From Pseudofrankia saprophytica (GTDB lineage Bacteria; Actinomycetota; Actinomycetes; Frankiales; Frankiaceae), in contig NZ_KI912266.1 of the NCBI RefSeq assembly GCF_000235425.2, forward strand, positions 4,782,787 to 4,846,786: a stretch of DNA of 64,000 nucleotides, read 5' to 3'. The notes below the pieces were generated by a model. That model worked only from the letters and a program-made list of their open reading frames with translations. It did no database searches and was not told the DNA's origin. This document shows positions 43,121-51,382 of this stretch, in pieces. A program made the position numbers and the translations under genes. Numbering within the stretch: the first letter of the stretch is position 1; each line of letters opens with the position of its first letter.

Positions 43121-44851
43121 GTGTCGCACGACGGTGATCTCACGGCGGGCCGCCGCCCGCCCGCCGCGTCCGGACACCGCCGCCCCGCCGACCCGGCCCC
43201 GGGTCCGACCGAGGCGGAGGCGGCGAGCGCGCAGGTGGCGCCCAAGGCCGGGACGGTGAGCGAGCGGGCGTACTGGCGGCTGGCCGGTGGGACCGCGCTG
43301 CTGGTGCTGGCGGCGCTCGTGCCGCTGGACTTCCTGACCGGCCGGCAGCTGGTGGTCTTCCAGGGGGTGACCCTGGTCGCCGCCAGCACGTTCGCGGTCG
43401 CCCTGGCCGTCTTCTCCATCGTGCGCAGCCGAGGCGTCGAGCGCCGTTGGCGGCTGCTGCTGAGCGCTGGCCTGCTCACTACCCTGATCGGGGCGTTGTA
43501 CTGGAGCATCGGCTGGGCGGTCGCCGGCCGCACCTCGCTCCGGCTGCGCGCCGAGGACGCGGTCTACCTCGTGGCCCCCCTGCTGGGCCTGGTGGGGCTG
43601 CTGAGCATCCCGACCGGGCCCGCCGACAGGTCAGCCGGACAGCGCGCGCCCCCATCCGATGACGACGGGCGCCGGGTCGCCGCGGTGGTGGTCGCGCTGG
43701 ACAGTCTGATGATCGTGGTGTCGATGTTCCTGATCGCCTGGGTCGCGGTGCTGAAACACGTCACCGAAAGCGGCCTGCGCGGCTGGCCGTTCGTGGTGGC
43801 GCTCGCCTACCCGCTCAGCGAGGTGGCGCTGGTCGTGGTCGCCCTCCTGCTGCTGACGTTCCGACGGCCCCGCAACGGCCGGGCGATGTGGCTGATCACC
43901 GCCGGCCTGCTGTTCTTCTCCATCTCGGAGTCGGCGTTGGTGTACCTGACGGCGCGGGGGCCGTTCCACGTGGAGGACACGGCGCTGTACTGGGTCGGCA
44001 CCGTCATCGGGCCGCCGGTGCTCGCGCTGGGGATGGTGATCCCGCCGGGACCCGCCAGCACGCGACAGACCGGCTTCGGCCGGGTTGGCAGGGAGGACCT
44101 GTCCCTGTGGGCTCATGCCTACCTGCCGTACCTGCCGCTGGGCGTCGCCTCGCTGCTCGTCGTCGTGCCCGCCGTGCGGGGGGAGGCGCTGCAGGGCCTC
44201 ACCCTGCAGCTCTCGATCGCCCTCGCCACACTGGTCGCGATCCGGCAGCTGATCACGGTGGCGCAGAACACCCGGCTGATGGCCAGCCTGCGGGCGACCC
44301 AGCGCGGACTGCGCTACCAGGCGCTGCACGACCCGCTGACGGGCCTCGCCAACCGCGCCCTGTTCACGTCCGAGGTCGACCAGGCCGTCGCCGCGCACCA
44401 GGCCGACGGCCGGCCGCTCGTGGTGCTGTTCTGCGACCTCGACGACTTCAAGACGGTCAACGACACCCTGGGGCACAACGCCGGCGACGAGCTGCTGCGC
44501 GCGGTCGCCGGCCGGCTGCGCGGCGCCGTCCGCCAGGAGGACCTCACCGCCCGCCTCGGTGGCGACGAGTTCGCCGTCCTGATGCGGGACCCGTCCGACG
44601 ATCCGCGCGCGACCGGCGACGGTACCGCCTGGCGCATCCGGGAGGCGATGCGCCCGGGGTTCGAGGTGCACGGGCGGCGGCGCGACGTCCAGGCCAGCGT
44701 CGGTGTCGCCGTGGCCGACGGCGGATCCCCGGTCGCCAGCACCGAGGAGCTGCTCCACCGCGCCGACCAGGCGATGTACGCCGCCAAGAACCGCCGCCGT
44801 CGCCGCACTCGCCGGACCGTCCGCGAGCCACGCCGATCCGCTCGCCGCTGA
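43121..44851 (+). CDS. Membrane diguanylate cyclase (GGDEF)
   Basis: Makes the second messenger c-di-GMP from two GTP, 576 residues. The N-terminal half has seven to eight hydrophobic segments (about 40-395) forming a membrane sensory module. The GGDEF domain begins at DPLTGLANRALF, with the catalytic GGDEF at 480-484 and an inhibitory I-site RxxD (RQED, 471-474) exactly five residues before it, so product feedback is expected. No EAL domain. The protein ends in an Arg-rich tail. GTG 43121 follows GGAGGG. In actinobacteria such enzymes influence development and sporulation; the sensed signal is unknown. Confidence 0.93.
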   Translation: MSHDGDLTAGRRPPAASGHRRPADPAPGPTEAEAASAQVAPKAGTVSERAYWRLAGGTALLVLAALVPLDFLTGRQLVVFQGVTLVAASTFAVALAVFSIVRSRGVERRWRLLLSAGLLTTLIGALYWSIGWAVAGRTSLRLRAEDAVYLVAPLLGLVGLLSIPTGPADRSAGQRAPPSDDDGRRVAAVVVALDSLMIVVSMFLIAWVAVLKHVTESGLRGWPFVVALAYPLSEVALVVVALLLLTFRRPRNGRAMWLITAGLLFFSISESALVYLTARGPFHVEDTALYWVGTVIGPPVLALGMVIPPGPASTRQTGFGRVGREDLSLWAHAYLPYLPLGVASLLVVVPAVRGEALQGLTLQLSIALATLVAIRQLITVAQNTRLMASLRATQRGLRYQALHDPLTGLANRALFTSEVDQAVAAHQADGRPLVVLFCDLDDFKTVNDTLGHNAGDELLRAVAGRLRGAVRQEDLTARLGGDEFAVLMRDPSDDPRATGDGTAWRIREAMRPGFEVHGRRRDVQASVGVAVADGGSPVASTEELLHRADQAMYAAKNRRRRRTRRTVREPRRSARR

Positions 44852-44868
44852 GGCCTGTCCGCTGGGGA

Positions 44869-45267
44869 CTATCGACCGAACTTGGCGATGGCGTCCGGGG
44901 TGACCGGGGTGAAGAGGTTCACCAGGTTGCCGTCGGGGTCGCGGAACAGCAGCGCGCGGTTGCCCCACGGCATCGTCGTCGGCTCGTTGACGAAGTCGGT
45001 CGTGATGCCCTTGATGCGCTCGTACTCGGCACCGACGTCGTCAACGATGAACTCGGTGATCACCGTGCGGTTGGCGGCGGCCTGGGCGCAGCCCGGTCCG
45101 AACAGTGGCACGGTGCGCGAGCTGGCGATCGCCAGCGTGAACGACGACACGGTCAGCTCGGCGAAGACGTCGGCCGACCAGGTCGCCGTGGTCTCGGTGA
45201 CCTGCTCGTAGAACGCGACGAGTCGAGGGACGTCGTCGGTGATGATCCGAATCGAGACGAACCGCAT
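44869..45267 (-). CDS. VOC/glyoxalase-like protein
   Basis: 132 residues, a vicinal-oxygen-chelate fold: IRIITDDVPRLVAFYEQVTE, ELTVSSFTLAIA, then ERIKGITTDFVNEP and LLFRDPDGNLVNLFTPV. Metal ligands expected at the conserved positions are only partly visible. Some members bind drugs or repair metabolites. It is divergent from a WYL-domain regulator with 98 bp between starts, an arrangement frequently seen where the regulator controls the VOC gene. Confidence 0.88.
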   Translation of the reverse strand: MRFVSIRIITDDVPRLVAFYEQVTETTATWSADVFAELTVSSFTLAIASSRTVPLFGPGCAQAAANRTVITEFIVDDVGAEYERIKGITTDFVNEPTTMPWGNRALLFRDPDGNLVNLFTPVTPDAIAKFGR

Positions 45268-45365
45268 GATGATCTCCTTCGTCGTCGGGTCAGTTGTGAG
45301 ACTCGACAGCGACGCTAGGAGCGATACCGGACAGATTCCGCCCGGTATTGGGGAGAATCCTCGGC

Positions 45366-46466
45366 ATGGCCCGTCCGACCGCGCGCGTGCTCGCCCTGCT
45401 CGAGACCCTCCAGTCCGGAGGAACGCACACCGTCGCGGAGCTGGCGGCCCGGCTCGAGGTGGACGAGCGCACCGTGCGCCGCTACGTCGGCCATCTCCTC
45501 GACCTCGATGTCCCGGTGCGTTCCGTGCGCGGCCGACACGGCGGCTACCGACTGGCCCCCGGATACCGCATGCCGCCGTTGATGCTCACCGACTCCGAGG
45601 CGCTCGCCGTCCTGCTCGGCCTGGTCGCCGGCCAGCGTGCCGGCCTGGTGACCACTGCCGACGCGACGGCCGACGGCGCCGCGGCGATCGATGGGGCGGA
45701 GGCGATCGATGGGGCCGAGGCGATCAACAGCACGGCGGCGATCGACAGCGCCGCCGGCAAGCTGCGCCGCGTGCTCCCGGAGGCGCTGGGCCGCCGGCTG
45801 GCCGCGCTGCTGGAGACCGTCGAGTTCACGGCACCCGCCCGCCCGGCGGTCACCACGACCGAGACGGGTGTCCTCCTGCTGCTGGCCGAGGCCGCGCGCG
45901 AACGCCAGCCGGTCTCGATCAGCTACACGGCCTCCGACGGTCGGCACAGCGCGCGCACGGTGTATCCATACGGGATCGTCGCCCATTCCGGCCGCTGGTA
46001 CGTGACGGGAGGCGACTCCGAGAGCGGACAGGTACGCACCTTCCGGTTGGACCGGATCAGCCTGCCGCGGGCGCTGCCCGGGTCGTTCGACGTCCCTGCC
46101 GGGTTCGATCCGGCCGGCCAGGTCCTGGCCGGGATCGCCCGGGCGCCGTGGCGACATGAGGTCTCGCTGCGCGTCCAGGGGACGGCGGACCGCGTGCGTG
46201 CGCGGCTCCCGACCGGCATCGCGGTGGTTGGGCCGACCGGCGGGGACGAACCGGCCGACGGGTGGGTCAGAGTTCGGATCCGGGCCGAGCGGCTGGACTG
46301 GCTCCCCGAGATGATCGCCAGCCTGGGCCGGCCTTTCGTCATCGAGCGACCAGACGAGCTGCGCCAGCTGATGCGCTCGTACGGCCAGCGGCTCGCGGCC
46401 TGCGCCGCCGTCACCACCGACGCCGACGCGCGGACGGCCTGGACGACCGAACAACGGACAGAGTGA
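45366..46466 (+). CDS. WYL-domain transcriptional regulator (YafY/DeoR-like)
   Basis: 366 residues. N-terminal HTH_11 (about 5-60: ARVLALLETLQSGGTHTVAELAARLEVDERTVRRY), then a WYL-type ligand-sensing domain with RQPVSISYTASDGRHSAR, YPYGIVAHSGRWYV, and DRISLPRALPGSF, and a C-terminal WCX extension. Between them an alanine/isoleucine-rich repeat (about residues 105-128) looks like an expanded microrepeat. ATG 45366 has GGGGAGA 9 nt upstream. WYL domains sense oligonucleotides or small ligands in DNA damage or phage defence in some systems, but here it most likely regulates the divergent VOC gene. Confidence 0.9.
   Translation: MARPTARVLALLETLQSGGTHTVAELAARLEVDERTVRRYVGHLLDLDVPVRSVRGRHGGYRLAPGYRMPPLMLTDSEALAVLLGLVAGQRAGLVTTADATADGAAAIDGAEAIDGAEAINSTAAIDSAAGKLRRVLPEALGRRLAALLETVEFTAPARPAVTTTETGVLLLLAEAARERQPVSISYTASDGRHSARTVYPYGIVAHSGRWYVTGGDSESGQVRTFRLDRISLPRALPGSFDVPAGFDPAGQVLAGIARAPWRHEVSLRVQGTADRVRARLPTGIAVVGPTGGDEPADGWVRVRIRAERLDWLPEMIASLGRPFVIERPDELRQLMRSYGQRLAACAAVTTDADARTAWTTEQRTE
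45681..45749 (+). repeat. In-frame 18-bp microrepeat in the WYL gene
   Basis: About four imperfect 18-bp units encode AAIDGA-EAIDGA-EAINST-AAIDSA. The first two are nearly identical at DNA level (GGCGATCGATGGGGC). It sits in the linker between HTH and WYL domain, so copy number could change linker length. Confidence 0.75.
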
Positions 46467-46524
46467 CAACGGGACGTCGGGTCCGGTCCCGGGCCGGAGG
46501 CGGACCTCGCGAGCCTGGAGGGGA

Positions 46525-47169
46525 TCAGGCGGGCTTACGCCAGGTCACCGCATAGCGAAACAGCGGAAGTCGCCGCCAGCGCATCCCGGGAAGAACGGTC
46601 GAGGCGATCTTGCGTACCTGGGCGTAGGTGTGGGGGTAGTCCAGCTGAACCGGCGCCGTGTGGCGCCAGAGCCCACGAGTGCGCCTGTACACCTGGGTCT
46701 GGACGACGCCGACGCCATCCACGGCGAGATCGACGACGTTCCCGCTCCGCGCGCACCCGACCACGATCAACGCCCCTCCCGGGGCCGTAAGGGCGGCCAG
46801 CCTCTGCAGGCCGGCGCCCAGGTCCGGCAGATGGTGAACGGTCGCGATCGAGCCGACGACGTCGAAGTGGTTCTCGGGCAGCGCGCAACTCATCACGTCC
46901 GCCACCACCCAGTCGACGTCCGCGCCAGACCGGCGCGCGCGCTCGACCACCGCGGCGTCCCGATCGATGCCCGTCACGTTCGGAACGAGCTCCCGAAGGT
47001 CAGCCGCCAGCAGGCCATCACCGGTGCCGACGTCAAGCGCCGTCTTCGCAGCTGGCGCCACCTCGGCCAGGACCAGCCGGTGGTAGTGCGTGTTGTGGTT
47101 CCAGTGGCGACGCGGACCAGTAGGCACGTGCGCCACTCTGCCACCCACCGCCAGCCGCCTTTGCAACAC
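46525..47169 (-). CDS. Class I SAM-dependent methyltransferase
   Basis: 214 residues. SAM-binding motif I ALDVGTGDGLLAADL (about 43-57), acidic loop in VTGIDRDAAVVERA, VDWVVADVMSC and DVVGSIATVHHLPD. Methyltransf_11/25 type; the substrate cannot be told. GTG 47169 is preceded by GGTGAG; GTG 47136 is an alternative. It is divergent from the second nitronate monooxygenase. Confidence 0.87.
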   Translation of the reverse strand: MLQRRLAVGGRVAHVPTGPRRHWNHNTHYHRLVLAEVAPAAKTALDVGTGDGLLAADLRELVPNVTGIDRDAAVVERARRSGADVDWVVADVMSCALPENHFDVVGSIATVHHLPDLGAGLQRLAALTAPGGALIVVGCARSGNVVDLAVDGVGVVQTQVYRRTRGLWRHTAPVQLDYPHTYAQVRKIASTVLPGMRWRRLPLFRYAVTWRKPA

Positions 47170-47261
47170 CTGACGCGCTCACCCGTCATCCTGTCGAAAG
47201 GTGCCGCGTCCCATTCGGCCGGTGATCCGGGAGCCGCGGCCAAGCCGCCGCGGAGGCGCCC

Positions 47262-48233
47262 GTGTCCACAGATGCTCTCTTGCCCACAGACGCTCTTTCG
47301 CCTGTGCCCTTACCCAACCGGGTCTCCCGGCTGCTCGGCGTGCGGATCCCCATCGTCCAGGCACCGATGACCTACATCGCTGGAGCGAGGCTCGCCGCAG
47401 CGGTGTCGAACGCCGGGGCGCTGGGGATCATCGAGACCACCTCACCGCAGGGCCGTGAGGATCTGAAGAGGGTCCGTGACCTCACCGACCAGCCGGTCGG
47501 CGCCAACGTCGCGCTCGCGATGCGCAAGGATCCCAGCGTCATCGATCTCCTGGTGGAGGCCGGTATCAGCGCGGTGTTCACCTCGGCCGGCGACCCGACT
47601 GCGCTGACCGACCGCCTGCACGACGCGGGATTGACGGTGTTCCATGTCGTCGGGAGCCTGCGCAACGCTCTCAAGGCCGCCGATGCCGGGGTGGACGGCC
47701 TCGTCGTCGAGGGTGTCGAGGGCGGTGGGTTCAAGAGCGCCAAGGCCGCGTCGACGCTCGTGCTGCTGCCGCTGGTCGCGTCCCAGGTAGCTCTTCCGAT
47801 CATCTCGGCCGGCGGAATCTGCGACGGGCCGTCGATGGCCGCCGCTATCGTGCTCGGGGCCGAGGGCGTGCAGATGGGCACCCGGATGCTGGCGTCCCGG
47901 GAGTCGCCGCTGCACGACAACGTCAAGAACGCGGTGCTGGGGGCGGACGAGACCGGCACCGTCATGATCTCGGTCCCCGGCCTGCCGACCATGCGGGTGC
48001 TGCGGACGGCGGCGGCGGAACGGGTACTGGCCTCCGGTCGCCCGGAGGTGGGCCTGGACGGCATTCCTGCGCTCTACTTCGGCGGTGACCTCACGGCCAG
48101 CCTCGCCAACACCGGCCAGGTCGCCGGCCGCATCGAACGCGTCGAACCGGTGGCGGACATCGTCCACGAGACGTGGACCGGCTGCCGCCGCGTCCTCGCA
48201 GCGGCCAGCTCGCGCGCCAACGGTTGGCAGTGA
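47262..48233 (+). CDS. Nitronate monooxygenase-like FMN enzyme lacking the catalytic His
   Basis: 323-residue FMN TIM barrel of the NMO/2-nitropropane dioxygenase/FabK group. VQAPMTYIAGARLAAAVSNAGALG opens the barrel, and IISAGGICDGPSMAAAIVLGAEGVQMGTRML binds the FMN phosphate. The segment corresponding to EAGGHRGG, which carries the catalytic His in class I enzymes and in the gene at 5367-6509, reads VEGVEGGGFKSAKA here. Phe replaces His, so the reaction may differ (for example enoyl reduction or a non-oxidative role). GTG 47262 has GGAGG 5 nt upstream. Confidence 0.85.
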   Translation: MSTDALLPTDALSPVPLPNRVSRLLGVRIPIVQAPMTYIAGARLAAAVSNAGALGIIETTSPQGREDLKRVRDLTDQPVGANVALAMRKDPSVIDLLVEAGISAVFTSAGDPTALTDRLHDAGLTVFHVVGSLRNALKAADAGVDGLVVEGVEGGGFKSAKAASTLVLLPLVASQVALPIISAGGICDGPSMAAAIVLGAEGVQMGTRMLASRESPLHDNVKNAVLGADETGTVMISVPGLPTMRVLRTAAAERVLASGRPEVGLDGIPALYFGGDLTASLANTGQVAGRIERVEPVADIVHETWTGCRRVLAAASSRANGWQ

Positions 48234-48255
48234 ATGGTGGCCGCGGCTGACAGCG

Positions 48256-48738
48256 ATGGCTGACACTGGGGGTGTGCCAGCGCCCGTCGAGGTCCGCCGC
48301 GCCACGGCGGCCGACGCGGTCGCGATGGCCGGACTCGCGGATCGGGCATACCGGCCGTACGTAGCCCGGATGGATGGGCGACGCCCGGGGCCGCTGGACA
48401 CGGACTACGCCGCCACCATCGACCACGCCGAGGTCTGGGTCGTCGACGGGACAGCGTACCGGCTGCGTGCCTTCCTGGTGCTGGTCCCCGGACCGGACGG
48501 TCTGTTGCTCGAGAACGTCGCCGTCGACCCGGCGGCCCAGGGCCAGGGGCTGGGTGGCGCGCTGCTCGACCTCGCGGAGGAACGGGCTCGGGCGCACGCC
48601 CACACGTCGATCTGGCTCTACACCCACGTCTCCATGGTGGAGAACCAACGGATCTACGCCGCCCGCGGCTACGTGGAAACCCACCGCGCCACCGAGAACG
48701 GCCTCGAGCGGATCTTCTACCGCAAGACCGTCGGCTGA
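48256..48738 (+). CDS. GNAT-family acetyltransferase
   Basis: 160 residues, acetyl-CoA-dependent N-acetyltransferase fold. VEVRRATAADAVAMAGLADRAY begins the fold, VDPAAQGQGLGGALLDLAEE is the acetyl-CoA pyrophosphate loop (QGQGLG), and IYAARGYVETHR is the C-terminal strand. Start: ATG 48256 has no clear ribosome site; GTG 48274 would begin right at the fold. It lies 22 bp after the nitronate monooxygenase-like gene and may be co-transcribed. Confidence 0.88.
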   Translation: MADTGGVPAPVEVRRATAADAVAMAGLADRAYRPYVARMDGRRPGPLDTDYAATIDHAEVWVVDGTAYRLRAFLVLVPGPDGLLLENVAVDPAAQGQGLGGALLDLAEERARAHAHTSIWLYTHVSMVENQRIYAARGYVETHRATENGLERIFYRKTVG

Positions 48739-48772
48739 GTCAGCAGAGCGCTCGACGCCCGACGGCTGTCGC

Positions 48773-48808
48773 GCGATAGGCGGGTCCCTGACGCGACCCG
48801 CCTATCGC
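48773..48808. terminator. Bidirectional terminator hairpin
   Basis: A perfect 14-bp stem (GCGATAGGCGGGTC and its complement) with an 8-nt loop lies between the convergent GNAT and amidohydrolase genes, 34 bp after one stop and 6 bp from the other. Confidence 0.8.
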
Positions 48809-48814
48809 GGCTGC

Positions 48815-49990
48815 TCAGACTCGGTAGAGCTTGGCGGCGTTCCCGCCCATGATCTTCTGCTGGGTCTCCGGGCGCAGAGTGGCGATCTTCTCGCTGACCA
48901 TGCCGACGGGGTCCGGATGCAGGGACGTCGGGTGCGGGAAGTCGGTCTCGAACATGATGTTGTCCTCGCCGACCTGGTCGACGAGGTGCTGCAGATCCCC
49001 GCGGCCGGTCTCGAACCAGAACGTGGCGTACCAGTTGCTCTGGAAATACTCCGACGGACGCTTCTTGAGCTTCTTCGCCCACTTGGGCGCGTTCTCCTCC
49101 AACTCGTAGTCCATCGCCTCGAGCATGAACGGCACCCAGCCGATGCCGCTCTCGACGGAGACCATCTTCAGGTTGGGGTTGCGGTCGAACATCCCGGAGT
49201 AGCAGCTGTTGAGCAGCAGCTGCGAGTTGTTCTGGAACAGGGACGCGCCGCCGATCGCCGGCTTGACGTAGTCGTCCTGGCTGGGCCAGTACGTCGTGCC
49301 GAAGTAGGACAGCGACGTCTGGCTCGCGCCGATGTGGAAGTGCACCGGCAGGTTCAGCCCGGCACAGACGTCCCAGAGCGCGTCCCAGGCCGGGTCGCCG
49401 AGGTCGGGCGAGCCCGAGTCCTGCGGGTGGGCGGTCATGTTGATTCCACGGGCGCCCATCGCCGCGCAGCGCTCCGCCTCGCGGACGCAGCCCTGGAGGT
49501 CCCAGGCCGGCATGATCGGCATCGGCAGCAGCCGGTTGCCGGACTCCGCCTGGATCTCCTGCATCGCGTCGTTGTACATCTCGACGCAGAGCCGCAGGAG
49601 GTCCGTGTCCTGGACCGAGTTCCGCAGGTTCTGGCCGCCGAGCCCGATCGCGTTCGGGTAGAGGATCTGCGTGTCGATGCCCAGCTGGTCCATCAGCCGC
49701 AGGCGTTCGGCCGGGTCCCACGCCGCCGGGTGCACGTCGCCGATCCCCCAGGAACCGCCCTGGGAGTCGCGGAACGGGTGCTTCTTCCCGTCGTGGTCGA
49801 TGGTGCCGCCCGAGCCGGCCTTGCCGAACGTCTTGCCCTCGATGACCCACATGTCGACGCCGTCGATCCGCTCGACGTGCGGCACCCGGTCCTCGTACCC
49901 CTTCGGGGCCCGCTCGGTAAACAGATCGTGCCGCTCGGTCATGTGAGCGTCCGCGTCGATCACCCGCAGACCTTCAGCCAACTTGACCAC
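48815..49990 (-). CDS. Amidohydrolase-family (Amidohydro_2) protein
   Basis: 391 residues. VIDADAHMTER metal region at the N-terminus, LPVHFHIGASQ in the middle and FETDFPHPTSLHPDP near the end define the family, with an ILYPNAIGLGG stretch. Related actinobacterial proteins occur in degradation clusters as ring-fission hydrolases or decarboxylases. The GTG at 49988-49990 has AAGGAGG 5 nt upstream and begins VVKLAEGLRVIDADAH. It is divergent from a GntR regulator across an AT-rich gap of 134 bp, so that regulator probably controls it. Confidence 0.9.
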   Translation of the reverse strand: MVKLAEGLRVIDADAHMTERHDLFTERAPKGYEDRVPHVERIDGVDMWVIEGKTFGKAGSGGTIDHDGKKHPFRDSQGGSWGIGDVHPAAWDPAERLRLMDQLGIDTQILYPNAIGLGGQNLRNSVQDTDLLRLCVEMYNDAMQEIQAESGNRLLPMPIMPAWDLQGCVREAERCAAMGARGINMTAHPQDSGSPDLGDPAWDALWDVCAGLNLPVHFHIGASQTSLSYFGTTYWPSQDDYVKPAIGGASLFQNNSQLLLNSCYSGMFDRNPNLKMVSVESGIGWVPFMLEAMDYELEENAPKWAKKLKKRPSEYFQSNWYATFWFETGRGDLQHLVDQVGEDNIMFETDFPHPTSLHPDPVGMVSEKIATLRPETQQKIMGGNAAKLYRV

Positions 49991-50124
49991 TCTGGCCTCC
50001 TTGCGCCGTTCGACCACACCGGTCCCGATGCCGAGCTGAGCGTACGCTCACTTCCGAGGGTCCGCAATCTCCAATTTTTTATTTTTGATTGACGGGCGAC
50101 GATCGGGGCGGCCACGATGGCGAC

Positions 50125-50871
50125 GTGGTGGCCCACCCGGTGTTGCGGCGGACGAAGACGAGCGCGGCGGTGGTCGAGTACATCCAGCACGAGATCTTCG
50201 ACGGCCGGCTGCGCTGCGGCGACCGCGTGGACGTCGAGCGCATCAGTTCGGCGCTCGACGTGAGCCCCACCCCGGTCCGCGAGGCCCTGGTGCTGCTCGA
50301 ACGGGATGGCCTGGTCTCGACCCGGGTGCACCGCGCGACCTTCGTGCAGCACTTCGACGCCCGCACGCTGCGGGCGGACTTCCACGTTCTCGGCCTGCTG
50401 GGTGGCGTCGCGGCCGCGCGCGTCGCGAAGGGCCGCGACCCGCAGGTCGCGGCCCAGCTGAGCGGCCTCCTGCGGGAGCTCTCCAGAAGCGGCCCGGCAG
50501 GCGCCCGGCGCGACGACCTCGCCGCCGAGATAGTCCGGGTCCAGCACCGCGCGGGCGCCACGCCGCGTCTGCTGGCCGAGCTGCGCGGGCTGGGCGGTTT
50601 CCTGGAGTGGGCGGCCCGCCAGAGCGACCGGCGAAGCCATGACGACATCGTCGAGGCGCACACCCGGGTCATCGACGCGATCGTCGCCGGCGACCCGCGG
50701 CGGGCGTCGCGGGCCCGGGTCGCCGATGCGCGAGCCGCCGCGGAAGAGGTGATCGGCGAGTTGATCCGCCGCGGTGTGCTGCGCGACGACGGCAGCAACG
50801 CCGCGGTGGCACCAGAGGCCAGCTCGGTAGACCCGGCCCGCCGCCAGGTAAGTGGCATCGCCGCCGGATAA
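50125..50871 (+). CDS. GntR-family (FadR-like) transcriptional regulator
   Basis: 248 residues. Winged HTH about 10-70: VVEYIQHEIFDGRL, DVERISSALDVSPTPVREALVLLERDGLV, HRATFVQHF. The helical FCD effector domain follows (about 85-235). FCD regulators bind small carboxylates through a metal and repress catabolic genes. GTG 50125 or 50128 starts within the usual distance of the HTH. An upstream TTG would add 12 residues inside the AT-rich promoter and is less likely. Probably controls the divergent amidohydrolase. Confidence 0.9.
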   Translation: MVAHPVLRRTKTSAAVVEYIQHEIFDGRLRCGDRVDVERISSALDVSPTPVREALVLLERDGLVSTRVHRATFVQHFDARTLRADFHVLGLLGGVAAARVAKGRDPQVAAQLSGLLRELSRSGPAGARRDDLAAEIVRVQHRAGATPRLLAELRGLGGFLEWAARQSDRRSHDDIVEAHTRVIDAIVAGDPRRASRARVADARAAAEEVIGELIRRGVLRDDGSNAAVAPEASSVDPARRQVSGIAAG

Positions 50872-50886
50872 CCGCCGGACACGACT

Positions 50887-50934
50887 ACCGGCCTGGTTTT
50901 CCACCACCGTTCTGCGGCGGAAAACCAGGCCGGT
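50887..50934. terminator. Bidirectional terminator hairpin
   Basis: A perfect 16-bp stem (ACCGGCCTGGTTTTCC and its complement) with a 16-nt loop follows the GntR stop by 15 bp and lies before the convergent small secreted-protein stop. The stem contains a T-run on one strand and an A-run on the other. Confidence 0.8.
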
Positions 50935-51002
50935 CACTTCTTCCGGTCTATTTTTTGCCACCGCAGGCTTCGCCTGCGTCCGGTCTGCCTACCACCGGGA
51001 TC

Positions 51003-51218
51003 TCACACGCAGACCCAGACGGAGCGCGCGGGAACCCAGTGTCGTTGCCCGTTCACCCAGTCCCAGTGGCCGCTTTCATGACGCCAGTAACAGTGGGCCG
51101 CGGCGTTGGTGACATGGCTGGGTGTCAGCGCGGCCTCGGCCGGAGCCGCGGACAGCACCGATCCCAGCACGGCGGCGACAATCAGCAGAGGATATTTTCG
51201 GCCGTTTCGGTACGCCAT
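51003..51218 (-). CDS. Small secreted Trp/His-rich protein
   Basis: 71 residues with a clear Sec signal: MAYRNGRKYP, hydrophobic core LLIVAAVLGSVL and an APAEA-like cleavage site near residue 29. The mature peptide of about 42 residues is rich in Trp and His (CYWRHESGHWDWVNGQRHW) and has two Cys that could make one disulfide (sites 42 and 70). ATG 51216-51218 follows GGGGGGAG. No family recognised. Small secreted peptides of this size can be inhibitors, cell-wall factors or signalling peptides, but nothing in the neighbourhood decides. Confidence 0.8.
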   Translation of the reverse strand: MAYRNGRKYPLLIVAAVLGSVLSAAPAEAALTPSHVTNAAAHCYWRHESGHWDWVNGQRHWVPARSVWVCV

Positions 51219-51382
51219 GTCCGCTCCCCCCGGCGCACTGCGCCGTCTCATCGAGGAAGTTCCGGCTGAATTACCGTTCCGAGATACCCGTGGTTACTGA
51301 GAGTTAACCGTTCCTGTGACGTTGGGTAGTACAAGCCGGCGCCCGTGGTGCGAGCGCCGGGCATGGACATGAGACTGCGAAC

